Origin: CAWFZT01 sp963820415
GTDB taxonomy: Bacteria > Chloroflexota > Anaerolineae > Anaerolineales > Anaerolineaceae
Assembly: GCA_963820415.1 (NCBI GenBank)
Contig: CAWFZT010000011.1
Coordinates: 1-64,000 of the forward strand
DNA: 64,000 nt
Direction of reading: 5' to 3'
Numbering within the stretch: the stretch's first letter is position 1; each line of letters opens with the position of its first letter. The notes beneath the pieces are model-generated. The model did no database searches, was not told the origin of the DNA, and saw only the letters and a program-made list of their open reading frames with translations. The translations under genes and the position numbers were made by a program. This document shows, piece after piece, positions 8,419-16,481 of the stretch.

Positions 8419-8724
8419 ATGAACGCTGCTTCACGAAGTCTTGATGAACTTTTGGTAAAACTCAGAGGAATGCTTCCATATTTGAGAGCACAATATCGAG
8501 TCCATACGCTGGAAGTGTTCGGCTCATTTGTGCGCGGAGAGGAGAGAGCAGATAGCGATTTGGATTTATTGGTCACGTTCGACGAAGTACCAAGCTTGTT
8601 TCGTTTTGTGGCGTTGGAGAATGATTTGAGTGACTCGCTAGGCATTAAGGTAGATTTAGTAATGAAGGATAGCCTGAAGCCAAATATCGGGAAATACATT
8701 TTGGAAGAGGCCCAACCGATATGA
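8419..8724 (+). CDS. mntA: MntA-type nucleotidyltransferase antitoxin
   Basis: A 101-residue minimal nucleotidyltransferase. GSFVRGE at residues 35-41 and SDLDLLV at 46-52 supply the GSxxRG signature and the two catalytic aspartates (Asp47, Asp49); a third acidic residue lies in KVDLVMKD. In the characterised MntA/HepT systems this protein AMPylates the HEPN toxin and so neutralises it. It overlaps hepT by ATGA at 8721-8724, the usual arrangement of the pair. The start is taken at 8419, where the family normally begins; 8410 and 8374 are in frame. Confidence 0.9.
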   Translation: MNAASRSLDELLVKLRGMLPYLRAQYRVHTLEVFGSFVRGEERADSDLDLLVTFDEVPSLFRFVALENDLSDSLGIKVDLVMKDSLKPNIGKYILEEAQPI

Positions 8725-9080
8725 GCCATCCTCGGGTGTATTTGGATTACATTCGAGATAAGCTGGAGAGCGCAGAGAAAGCGTTGCATTTTGTGGAGGG
8801 GATGAAATTCGAAGAGTTTGTTGAGGACGAAAAGACGGTGTATACCGTCGTACGGGCGATGGAAATTATCGGAGAAGCAGTCAGAAAGGTACCGTCTGAT
8901 TTGCGCGACACATACTCTGAGATACCCTGGCGAGAGATAGCAGGGACCAGGGACAAACTCATTCATGAATATTTTGGTGTAAATTCATCCGTAGTATGGC
9001 AGACGGTGCAAGAGGATTTACCTGCACTGGTCAACCAATTGAAAAACATGCTTGATAACTTTGATTATTCTTCGAGCTGA
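8721..9080 (+). CDS. hepT: HepT-type HEPN ribonuclease toxin
   Basis: A 119-residue all-helical HEPN protein. The catalytic RxxxxH motif is Arg77 to His82 followed by Tyr84 (RDKLIHEYFGV), the RX4HXY form in which the tyrosine is the AMPylation target in characterised HepT proteins. VRAMEIIGEAVRKV is the typical second helix. It is translationally coupled with mntA. Known family members cleave RNA, often tRNA, and can act in phage defence. Confidence 0.9.
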   Translation: MSHPRVYLDYIRDKLESAEKALHFVEGMKFEEFVEDEKTVYTVVRAMEIIGEAVRKVPSDLRDTYSEIPWREIAGTRDKLIHEYFGVNSSVVWQTVQEDLPALVNQLKNMLDNFDYSSS

Positions 9081-9398
9081 GAACTGCCCATCCCATTCAA
9101 TGCCTCCGAATTGAACAATAGGCTGGCGGCGATTGTCGAGGATTTCGTCGGCAAGATCGGGTCGCATCGACGTAGTCATAAGTAGGGAGAAGTAGAAAGG
9201 GCTTAGAGCAATCTAAGCCATTTCTTATTGTATCGAATAATACAACTTGGCTGGCTCTTCCTGAACGAGATAGGTGAGAAAGTTCGGATGAAAGGGGGCG
9301 AAGGTATGCTTAAAAGTGCTAGAATATTTATCACCTTTATTGGCATACGAAACGGCCGGACCCGATGATCGATTGATCAGCCGGATAGGAGATCAAAG
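9081..9398. other. intergenic region with a small hairpin
   Basis: No gene of convincing quality. It contains GGCTTAGA-GCAA-TCTAAGCC at about 9199-9220, an 8-bp stem with a GCAA loop that could weakly terminate hepT transcription but lacks a clean T-run. A 24-base stretch beginning TTGAAC near 9112 is similar to one near 7737. Confidence 0.4.
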
Positions 9399-9870
9399 AT
9401 GGTGCAACAATGCAAGGCATTTACCAAACTCCTGTTTTCTGTGATCGTGCTGGCGACGATGTTGAGCTGTTCGCTCTTGGCCACCCACAAGGGCAGCTCC
9501 AAATCGGCTACGCCGCCCCCCCGTTAGTGGTGATGCCCCAGGCGACGCGGCCGGTCAAATCCACCGCCCAGCCGACCGCCACGAGCGTCAGCGCCAGCGC
9601 GGATAATATCGATGTGGACTATACCTATACCGACCCGCTCATCACCCAGGGCATGCCTTTTTGGCCGTGCGCATGGATGATACGAATGCCCAATATTACG
9701 TCATCGAGACGACCTTCATCGTGCGCTACAGCTTTGCCGACGCGGTCCAAAAGGGGGCTCAAGAATTCCAGGATGCCCTGCCTCACATCACGGCCGGCGA
9801 TAGCGATTATGGCTGGGTTAATATTAGCGATGCGCGCGACCAGGGCATAAACCCGCTGCCCTGGCATTGA
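9399..9870 (+). pseudogene. frameshifted small lipoprotein
   Basis: ATG 9399 has a strong AGGAGA ribosome site and starts MVQQCKAFTKLLFSVIVLA followed by the lipobox region MLSCSLLA. The frame breaks at a run of seven C near 9518, continues in another frame with a Thr/Pro/Ser spacer (VKSTAQPTATSVSASAD) and then YTYTDPLITQGMP, breaks again at TTTTT near 9659 and finishes as LAVRMDDTNAQYYVIETTFI through DQGINPLPWH. Read together it is one lipoprotein of about 155 residues. Both breaks sit in homopolymers, which is what sequencing error produces. Function unknown. Confidence 0.6.
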
Positions 9871-9889
9871 AAAAACATGAATTTCTTGA

Positions 9890-9918
9890 TTGATATTGGT
9901 ATTACTTTATGTTATACT
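9890..9918 (+). promoter_or_regulatory. sigma70-type promoter of the MazEF-like pair
   Basis: TTGATA at 9890-9895 and TATACT at 9913-9918, separated by exactly 17 bases, 23 bases before the antitoxin ATG. The surroundings are AT-rich. An autoregulatory antitoxin operator would be expected here, but no clear palindrome was identified. Confidence 0.65.
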
Positions 9919-9941
9919 TATTGTATACCAAGGAGTATGCC

Positions 9942-10199
9942 ATGGCGCAAATAAAAACAGCCATATCCGTCCCTAAAAATCTTTTTCAGGAAACTGAACA
10001 GATCGCTCACGAGATGAACCTCCCGCGCAGCCAGGTGATTACGCTGGCTTTAGAGGAATATATCCAGCGCTATCAGAATAAGAAACTGCTCGAACAAATT
10101 AATGAGGCTTATACGGCGCCCATGACTTCCGATGAAAAGGAGAGCTTGGAAATTATCCGCTCACAGCAGAAAAGGCTGGTGAGGGATGAAAAATGGTGA
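9942..10199 (+). CDS. ribbon-helix-helix antitoxin
   Basis: An 85-residue protein beginning MAQIKTAISVPKNLFQETE, a ribbon-helix-helix strand, then helices EQIAHEMNLPRSQVITLA and LEEYIQRYQNKKLLEQI. This is the usual DNA-binding antitoxin architecture, with a charged C-terminal tail that would wrap the toxin. The AAGGAG ribosome site 7 bases upstream selects ATG 9942. Its 3' end overlaps the toxin gene by 14 bases, which with the shared promoter marks a classic type II toxin-antitoxin operon. Confidence 0.85.
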   Translation: MAQIKTAISVPKNLFQETEQIAHEMNLPRSQVITLALEEYIQRYQNKKLLEQINEAYTAPMTSDEKESLEIIRSQQKRLVRDEKW

Positions 10200-10551
10200 T
10201 ATCCACCAGGGGGATATTTTTTGGGTTGACCTGGATGAACCGACAGGTTCCGAACCCGGCTATCACCGTCCTTACGTTGTCGTTCAGAATAACCTGTTTA
10301 ATCACAGCCGCATCCATACTGTGGTCATGTGCGCTTTAACCAGTAATCTGCAAAGGGCCAAATCACCAGGGAATGTCCTGCTCCAAGCTGGAGAAGGGGG
10401 GCTTCCCCAGTCGAGTGTGGTAAATATCACCCAAATGTTTACCGTAGATAAATCAGCCCTGGGAGATTTCTGCGGATCGCTGCAGCCCAAAAGAGTCGTA
10501 CAAATTATCGACGGCATTAATCTTCTAATTCAACCGGCGGACGCTGATTGA
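10186..10551 (+). CDS. mazF: MazF/PemK-type endoribonuclease toxin
   Basis: A 121-residue PemK/MazF-fold protein. GDIFWVDLDEPTGSEPGYHR at the N-terminus carries the conserved GDI-W-V-D and GSE-G-RP elements, and RPYVVVQNN, TSNL and the PQSSVVNITQMFTVDK stretch (strand with the conserved S/T and Q residues) match the family. MazF toxins are sequence-specific mRNA interferases. It overlaps the antitoxin gene by 14 bases. No sign of truncation. Confidence 0.9.
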   Translation: MKNGDIHQGDIFWVDLDEPTGSEPGYHRPYVVVQNNLFNHSRIHTVVMCALTSNLQRAKSPGNVLLQAGEGGLPQSSVVNITQMFTVDKSALGDFCGSLQPKRVVQIIDGINLLIQPADAD

Positions 10552-10594
10552 CTGACAAATGTGAAACTGTGTGAATCTGTGGCTAAACTCTTCT

Positions 10595-12145
10595 TTACTG
10601 TCCCGTCAAGAACGCCTCCGGCTGAATTTGCTTGACACAGGAAGTATCCAGGCCCTTGACCGTCCCGGCCTGCAGGAAAGCTGCCACCAGGTCGGGGAGG
10701 CAGTCGGTGAAAACTACGTTGTGCCCCAGGCCGGGGATGACCAGGCTGAGGCTGTTTGGGAGGGTGCGGGCGGCCTGTTCGGCATTGGAGGGCGGGGTGA
10801 CCGGGTCGAGCTGTCCGGACAGCAGCAGCACGGGCGCATTCGAGCGCACCGGCTGCTTGAAGGCCGCCTGGAGCGTGGCGTGCGGCCAGATCTGGCACTG
10901 CTGAGCCTGCTCCTGGGTGTGGTCGGGCAGGTATGAGCTGACCTGTTCGGGGGCGGCGGGATAGAAGGGCACGTCTTCGGCGCACACCACCGAGAGATAC
11001 AGCCCCTCCGCAACCGCCTGGCTCAGGCTGTAGCTGGCGATCAGGTACTGCGAGGCGAGCAGGTTGTACTGCCCGTTGGCGACCGTGTTGTGGATCAACT
11101 GCGGGATGGCGGCGATGCTGTTGTCAGAAAACGACATAAACTGGATGGCCTGGGCGGCCTCGGCGTGGGTCAGCTCGAGTTGGATGGGCTGGTTGGTGAG
11201 CGGGTGGACCAGGTTCACTTCCATGGGCTGCTTGTCGAGGGTGGCCATTAAGCTGGCAAATTCCTCGGGCAGATTAGGGTACCCAGTGTGGCAGGCCGTA
11301 TCGGCGGCGCATTCGGCGAAGATCAGGTCGAGCGAGCGCTGGGCGTTGGCCGGGTTGTGCGGTCCAAGCTCCCAATCCAGCGGGCTGACCCCGTCCAGGG
11401 TCAAGGTGCGCGCCCGGTCGGGATACTGGCGCAGATAAGTCAGCGCCAGGCGCGTGCCGTACGACACGCCCAGCAGGTTGATCTTCTGGTAGCCCAACGC
11501 CTGGCGCACCTGGTCCAGGTCGTTAGCGGCGGCCTGGGTGGTATACAGGGTCGGATCAGCGCTGAGCGTGGCCAGGCAGGCCTTCAAGGCGTCGGCCGGC
11601 GCGAAGGTTGGCGAGGGCGCGGGAGTGGACTGAAGGTCGGGCGTCGAGCAGCGCAGCGGGTTGGACTGGCCCGTGCCGCGCATATCCACCAGCACCAGGT
11701 CGCGCTGCTGCAGCACGCTTTCGAAATCCGGCACATGCAGGGCGAAGGCCTGCGTGGCGGCCTGTCCCGGACCGCCCGCCAGCAGGAAGAGCGGGTCAGG
11801 GCTGTGGCCCGGCGTGGTTGTAGCGCCCGGCGTCGCCGGGGATGGAGGCTCCGCTGGAGCCGGAGGCCCCGATGGGACGATGGCCACGTTGAGTAAGATT
11901 CTGCGCCCCTTTTGGGTGGCGGTATTTTCGTAGACCTGCACGCTGCCGCACAGTGCTTTATACACGCGGAAAATGTCCGCCGAGCCGAGCTGGCAGGGGT
12001 TCATCGTCACGCGGCTGATTTTGATGGCTGTGGCAGGGGAAGTGGGCGTGGCGGAAGGGGCAGGGGCGGCGCAGGCAGCCAGCAGGGCGACGATGCACAA
12101 CAGGCTGCATAATTTTAAAAGTTTAGAGTTGCTCGAAAGGTGCAT
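10595..12145 (-). CDS. exported alpha/beta hydrolase of the TAP-like (tripeptidyl/prolyl aminopeptidase) family
   Basis: About 516 residues with a lipoprotein signal (KLCSLLCIVALLAACAAP, lipobox LAAC) and a Pro/Ser/Thr spacer. The oxyanion segment LFLLAGGPGQAA, DMRGTGQS, the nucleophile elbow GVSYGTRLAL (Ser in GxSxG), the late Asp in LLLSGQLDPVTPPSNAEQAA and His in VIPGLGHNVVF form the expected triad of the proline iminopeptidase/SlpD-like TAP family. It likely releases peptides outside the membrane. Start at 12145 is preferred because GAGGAA lies 9 bases upstream; another ATG is at 12160. It is transcribed towards the toxin-antitoxin genes, with a short convergent gap. Confidence 0.88.
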   Translation of the reverse strand: MHLSSNSKLLKLCSLLCIVALLAACAAPAPSATPTSPATAIKISRVTMNPCQLGSADIFRVYKALCGSVQVYENTATQKGRRILLNVAIVPSGPPAPAEPPSPATPGATTTPGHSPDPLFLLAGGPGQAATQAFALHVPDFESVLQQRDLVLVDMRGTGQSNPLRCSTPDLQSTPAPSPTFAPADALKACLATLSADPTLYTTQAAANDLDQVRQALGYQKINLLGVSYGTRLALTYLRQYPDRARTLTLDGVSPLDWELGPHNPANAQRSLDLIFAECAADTACHTGYPNLPEEFASLMATLDKQPMEVNLVHPLTNQPIQLELTHAEAAQAIQFMSFSDNSIAAIPQLIHNTVANGQYNLLASQYLIASYSLSQAVAEGLYLSVVCAEDVPFYPAAPEQVSSYLPDHTQEQAQQCQIWPHATLQAAFKQPVRSNAPVLLLSGQLDPVTPPSNAEQAARTLPNSLSLVIPGLGHNVVFTDCLPDLVAAFLQAGTVKGLDTSCVKQIQPEAFLTGQ

Positions 12146-12300
12146 GACCCAGTTCCTCATTTATGACACAATCAGTCCTATTATACCGGTAATGGATCTT
12201 GAAAGACAAGTAGGGGAAGGTCTGGGCCGTAGTGGGTCGGCGCCATCATTTTTCCAGCTCCTCCTCTTCCAACATGGGGATATTCGGGTAAAATTCAGGC

Positions 12301-13655
12301 ATGTCCATCTACAACGTCGTAGACTTTGGGGCGGCGGGCGACGGCAAAACCAACGACGCAGCCGCCATCCAGCGGGCGATCGATGCCTGCACTGCGGCTG
12401 GCGGGGGGACGGTGCTTCTCCCGGCGGGCAGGGCTTTCCGCTCGGGCACCATCGCCCTCAAATCCAATGTGGAGCTGCACGTCGAGCGCGGGGCAGTCCT
12501 GGCGGGCAGCGGCGACTGGGCCGATTACACCACCCGCCTGGCGGTGGGGGCGCTTTCGGGCGGGGCGCTCGACATGCAATCACCCGGCGCAGAGCATGCT
12601 CGTCACGGCTGACCGGGCTGAGAACATCGCTATTAGCGGGGCGGGGACCATCGACGGCGTCGGGCAGCTTTTCATTGCCGAGCGCGGGCGCTACATCCAC
12701 AAGATGAAGGCCGAGCGAACCTTCACCATTTTTCTGATCGGCTGCCGCAAGGTCACCTTGGGTGACGTCACCCTGCGGGATGGGGCGTTGTGGACGCTGC
12801 GCCTGTCGGGCTGCGAAGACGTCACCATCCACTCCCTCCACATCGAGAATGACCTGCGCCTGCCCAACAATGACGGCATCGACCTGGACCGCTGCCGCAA
12901 CGTGCGCATCAGCGACTGCCACATCGTGTGCGGGGATGACTGTATCTGCCTCAAGACCTGCCAGGAAACCGCCGAGTTTGGCCCGTGCGAGAATATCACT
13001 GTGTCCGGCTGCACGCTGGAGTTCGACCTCCAGCGCCCTGATCCTCGGGGCGGAATGCCGCTCGCCGATCCGCAACGTGGTCTTCGATGCCTGTGTGATC
13101 CGCTCCAGCAACCGCGGCCTGGCCATCCACCTCAGCGAGGAGAGCGACATCGAGAACGTGCTGTTTTCCAACATGCTGGTGGAGACGCGCCTATTCCACG
13201 AGAAGTGGTGGGGGCGCGGCGAGCCGATCTACATTACCGCCATCCCGTGGGACGCCGGGCGAAGGATCGGCCGCGTGCGGCATGTGCGTTTCTCGAACGT
13301 GCTGGCGCGCAGCGAGAATGGGGTGTTAATCATGGGCTGGCCTTCGGCTGTGATCGAAGATATCCTGCTCGACAATGTGCGCGTCGAGCTGGAGCGCTGG
13401 TCGAGCTGGCCGGGCGGCCGGCAGGATATCCGCCCGTACCCCGGCGGGGATGTCCTGCTCGAACAGGCCACGTCCGGCTTCTTTATCCAGGACGCCCGCC
13501 AGGTGACTCTGCGCAACTGCCAGGTGGTGTGGGCGACTCGGGCGGAAGAGTTCCGTTATGCCCTGCAAACTCACCGCGTCGAAGACCTGGCGATCGAGAA
13601 TTTCAAAGGCGAATCCGCCCATCCGGAGGCCTACCCGGCGATAAAGAAAGGATAA
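12301..13655 (+). pseudogene. GH28-like polygalacturonase-family protein, frameshifted
   Basis: Three frames make one right-handed beta-helix protein of about 450 residues. Part one (12301 to about 12575) starts MSIYNVVDFGAAGDGKTNDA, the classical GH28 N-terminus. Part two, to about 13025, has NNDGIDLDRC and CGDDCICLKT, the NxDG and DD acid motifs. Part three, to 13655, carries SSNRGLAIH and ends in the helix cap. The GHG element typical of true polygalacturonases is not evident, so the substrate may differ. ATG 12301 has only a TAAAAT box about 10 bases upstream and no Shine-Dalgarno. The breaks may be sequence errors, because the frames on each side are intact. Confidence 0.75.
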
Positions 13656-13873
13656 AACTTAACCACAAAGGCACACGCTCTTCAGCGCACCCGAAGGGGT
13701 GAAGGAAAGAAAGATAAAGAGCACAAAGAAGAGAGATACGAGAGAAAGAAAAGAAGAGGTCACCACAGAAGCACAAAGGGCACAAGGTTTTTATTCAATA
13801 TTTTTCTTTGTATTTCTTCGTGGTCTTTGTTTTCTTTGTGATCTTTGGGCCTTTGTGGTGAATTATAGGAGAA
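13656..13873. repeat. CACAAAG/CTTTGTG-type imperfect palindromic intergenic repeat
   Basis: The spacer between the GH28-like gene and deoC begins ACCACAAAGGCACACG and ends CTTTGGGCCTTTGTGGTGAA, with purine-rich AAAGAAGAG runs on the left and pyrimidine-rich TTTCTTTG runs on the right, so it can fold on itself. Related sequence is at 14580-14712 and at 57480-57515. CACGCTCTTCAGCGCACCC (19 bases) is shared exactly with the copy at about 14588. Confidence 0.6.
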
Positions 13874-13887
13874 AATGATGCCTAGTT

Positions 13888-14577
13888 TTGAACAGTAAAA
13901 CCATTACCTACTCGCAGTTGGCCAAGACCATCGACCATTCTCTGCTCAAACCCGAGCTGACCGAGGCGGATATCACCGCCGGCTGCCAACTGGCGGCCCG
14001 CTATCACGTGGCTTCGGTGTGCGTCAAACCCTGTTTCGTGCCCCTGGCGGTCCAGCTTCTCAAGGGGAGCGACGTGGCGGTCGGCACGGTGCTCGGCTTC
14101 CCGCATGGCGGCAGCACCACCGCTGTCAAGGTCTTTGAGGCCGAGGACGCCATGGATAACGGGGCGGTCGAGCTGGACATGGTGATCAACATCGGCGAGC
14201 TGCGCTCCGGCAACCGCGAATACGTACTGGGCGATATCCGGGCGGTGGTCAAAGCCGCCCACAAGCGCGGCGCCATCGTCAAAGTCATCCTGGAGAACGC
14301 TTACCTGACCGACGAGGAGAAGGTGCTGGGCTGCCAGTTGGCCGAGCTGGCCGAGGCGGATTTCGTCAAGACCTCCACCGGCTTTGCGCCGGGTGGGGCG
14401 ACCATCGAGGACCTCAAGCTGATGCGCGCCACTGTCGGGCCGCAGGTGCAGGTCAAGGCTGCCGGCGGCGTGCGCACGCTGGACGCCCTGCTGGCGGTGA
14501 TCGACGCCGGCTGCACCCGCTCCGGCGCCACCGCTACCGCGGCTATCCTGGACGAGTTCAAGCAGCGACAAAGATAA
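13888..14577 (+). CDS. deoC: deoxyribose-phosphate aldolase
   Basis: A 229-residue class I aldolase that cleaves 2-deoxyribose-5-phosphate to glyceraldehyde-3-phosphate and acetaldehyde. The family order TIDHSLLKPELTE, VGTVLGFPHGGST, ELDMVINIG, KVILENAYL, VKTSTGFAPGGAT (Schiff-base lysine in VKTSTG) and VKAAGGVRT is complete. The start is odd: an AGGAG ribosome site is followed by ATGATG at 13875-13880 in a different frame that stops after seven codons, while the DeoC frame opens only at TTG 13888, without a properly spaced ribosome site. A one-base indel close to the start, near CAGTAAAACC, would join ATG 13875 or 13878 to the DeoC frame. Confidence 0.92.
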   Translation: MNSKTITYSQLAKTIDHSLLKPELTEADITAGCQLAARYHVASVCVKPCFVPLAVQLLKGSDVAVGTVLGFPHGGSTTAVKVFEAEDAMDNGAVELDMVINIGELRSGNREYVLGDIRAVVKAAHKRGAIVKVILENAYLTDEEKVLGCQLAELAEADFVKTSTGFAPGGATIEDLKLMRATVGPQVQVKAAGGVRTLDALLAVIDAGCTRSGATATAAILDEFKQRQR

Positions 14578-14579
14578 AA

Positions 14580-14712
14580 GAATTCACCGCACGCTCTTCA
14601 GCGCACCCACATTTGTGGTTCCTTTTTCTTTTCTGGGGTTTCCTTCAAATCTTTTTCTTTGTGTTCTTGTTTTCTTCCCTTTGTGTCTTCGTGGTTAATC
14701 TCTTTCTTTTCC
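14580..14712. repeat. second copy of the CTTTGTG-type intergenic repeat
   Basis: Between deoC and the epimerase gene: CACGCTCTTCAGCGCACCC near 14588, then pyrimidine-rich TTTTTCTTTTCTGG and TTTGTGTCTTCGTGGTTAA. It resembles the right half of the element at 13656-13873. Confidence 0.5.
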
Positions 14713-14725
14713 TAGGAGTATGGTT

Positions 14726-15958
14726 ATGATCGATGCGGATCGAAAACAGGAATGGCGGCGCCAGTTGGAGCAGGAACTGGCCGGAGATATCCTTCCGTTC
14801 TGGTTGAGCCATACTCTCGACCAAGAGCGCGGCGGCTTTTACGGGCTGGTCGCCAACGACGGCTGTGTGGATCAGGATGCCCCGCGTTCGGCTGTCCTCA
14901 CCGGGCGCATCCTGTGGACCTTTGCCGCGGCTTACCGCATCTACCAAAAACCGGAATACCTGCAGGCCGCCCACCACGCTTACGAGTACCTTACCGGCTG
15001 TTTTCAAGACCGGCAATACGGTGGTTTTTACTGGATGGTGGACGCCTGGGGCGCCCCGCTCAACCCGCGCAAGCAGATCTACGCCCAGGCCTTCGCTCTC
15101 TACGCCGCCAGCGAGTATTACCGCGCCGCCGGCGAGCCGGCTGCCCTGACCCTGGCCCAGGACATCTTCCGCCTGATCGAGGAGAAAAGCCACGACCCGC
15201 AAACCGGCGGTTATTTCGAGGCATACCACCGCGATTGGAGCGCCCTGCAGGACTGGCGCCTGAGTGAAAAAGACCTTAACTGTCCCAAGTCGATGAACAC
15301 CTTATTACACGTGCTCGAAGCCTGCACCAACCTGCTGCGCATCTGGGATGACGCCCTGCTCAAACAGCGCCTGACCGAGCTGATCGAGGTGTTCCTGCAG
15401 CACGTGATCGACCCGCATACCGGCCATTTTAAAATGTTTTTCGAGGCGGATTGGGCCTCGCTCTCCGATCACGTTTCTTACGGGCACGATATCGAAGGAA
15501 GCTGGCTGCTGCTGGAGGCGGCCCAGGTGCTCGGCGATCCGGCGTTAGCGGCGCGGGTCAAAACCGCTGCCCTGCGCATGGCCGAGGCGGTCTATAATGA
15601 AGCCCGCGAGCCGGACGGCAGCCTGCTGTACGAAGCCAGCCCGCGCCAGGTCACGATCGCCGACAAGCACTGGTGGGCGCAAGCCGAGGCCGTGGTCGGC
15701 TTCTACAATGCCTACCAGGTCTCCGGCGAAGAGCGTTATCTCGACGCCGCCTGGCAGGCGTGGCAGTTCATCGACGCCAGAGTGATCGATCACAAAGATG
15801 GCGAGTGGTATGCCGTCCTGAAGCGGGATGGCTCACCCTATTCGTCCGCCGAAAACCCCGACCAGCACAAGGTTGGCCCGTGGAAGTGTCCCTACCACAA
15901 CAGCCGCATGTGCTTCGAGATGATGGAGCGGCTAAATGCCGTCGCCCAACCAGTTTGA
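14726..15958 (+). CDS. N-acylglucosamine 2-epimerase family protein, cellobiose 2-epimerase-like
   Basis: About 410 residues with an (alpha/alpha)6-barrel signature. Segments GGFYGLVANDG, YGGFYWMVDAWG, KQIYAQAFALYAASEYYRA, MNTLLHVLEACTNLLRIW, YGHDIEGSWLL and DKHWWAQAEAVVGFYNAY match the AGE/cellobiose 2-epimerase family, where His residues in the HDIE and HWW motifs are catalytic. Length and the HDIEGSWLL form favour cellobiose (or mannobiose) 2-epimerase over the GlcNAc enzyme, though this is not decisive. ATG 14726 sits 7 bases after AGGAG; ATG 14720 is too close. The end overlaps the next gene by 23 bases. Confidence 0.88.
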   Translation: MIDADRKQEWRRQLEQELAGDILPFWLSHTLDQERGGFYGLVANDGCVDQDAPRSAVLTGRILWTFAAAYRIYQKPEYLQAAHHAYEYLTGCFQDRQYGGFYWMVDAWGAPLNPRKQIYAQAFALYAASEYYRAAGEPAALTLAQDIFRLIEEKSHDPQTGGYFEAYHRDWSALQDWRLSEKDLNCPKSMNTLLHVLEACTNLLRIWDDALLKQRLTELIEVFLQHVIDPHTGHFKMFFEADWASLSDHVSYGHDIEGSWLLLEAAQVLGDPALAARVKTAALRMAEAVYNEAREPDGSLLYEASPRQVTIADKHWWAQAEAVVGFYNAYQVSGEERYLDAAWQAWQFIDARVIDHKDGEWYAVLKRDGSPYSSAENPDQHKVGPWKCPYHNSRMCFEMMERLNAVAQPV

Positions 15959-16481
15959 GGCCTACAGCGTAATCCTGCTGGAGCACGGCGGGCGCTTCCT
16001 CCTGCTCAAGCGCTCTCCGGTCAGGGCTTTCGCCCCCAACCGCTGGACTGGCATCGGTGGCCGGGTCGAGGCGGGGGAGTTCGGCGACCTTAAAGCGTCG
16101 GCATTGCGTGAGCTTCACGAAGAAGCTGGTTTCACCCTCGCCGATGTCGAAAATTTCACGCTGCGACGGACCCTGTTCCTGGCCCGGCCGGATGGGATTT
16201 TTATCTGGCTGGTGTACTTTACGGGCAGTTTGGCAGCTCAAACCACACCGGACTGCCCAGAAGGCACGCTGGCTTGGAAAGAGCCGCATGAATTTGCCGG
16301 CCTGGACATCATCGGGACTTCTCGCCCGGTGCTTTCACTCCTGGTTGAGGATCAGGCGCGTGATCCACAGGGGCTTGAACGCGTTCATGTGGGGGTCGGC
16401 GTGTATGATTCGTCGGAGAACTACCACTATATTCTTTGGGATTCTGATGGAAATATCACATGGCAGCCATCTTCTCAGTGA
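15936..16481 (+). CDS. Nudix hydrolase
   Basis: A 181-residue Nudix-fold protein. The Nudix box GRVEAGEFGDLKASALRELH followed by EEAGF matches G-x5-E-x7-R-E-x2-E-E-x-G. The first segment YSVILLEHGGRFLLLKRSP and a late FAGLDIIG-like part are as in MutT/YtkD-like enzymes. It overlaps the epimerase gene by 23 bases and is likely co-transcribed. Its 3' end overlaps the convergent S66 peptidase gene by 7 bases. The nucleotide substrate is not predictable. Confidence 0.9.
   Translation: MPSPNQFEAYSVILLEHGGRFLLLKRSPVRAFAPNRWTGIGGRVEAGEFGDLKASALRELHEEAGFTLADVENFTLRRTLFLARPDGIFIWLVYFTGSLAAQTTPDCPEGTLAWKEPHEFAGLDIIGTSRPVLSLLVEDQARDPQGLERVHVGVGVYDSSENYHYILWDSDGNITWQPSSQ

Noticed and set aside
11288..11896. 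202-residue plus-strand frame opposite the TAP-like hydrolase
   Set aside because: Arg/Gly-rich shadow; the opposite strand carries the catalytic triad in order.
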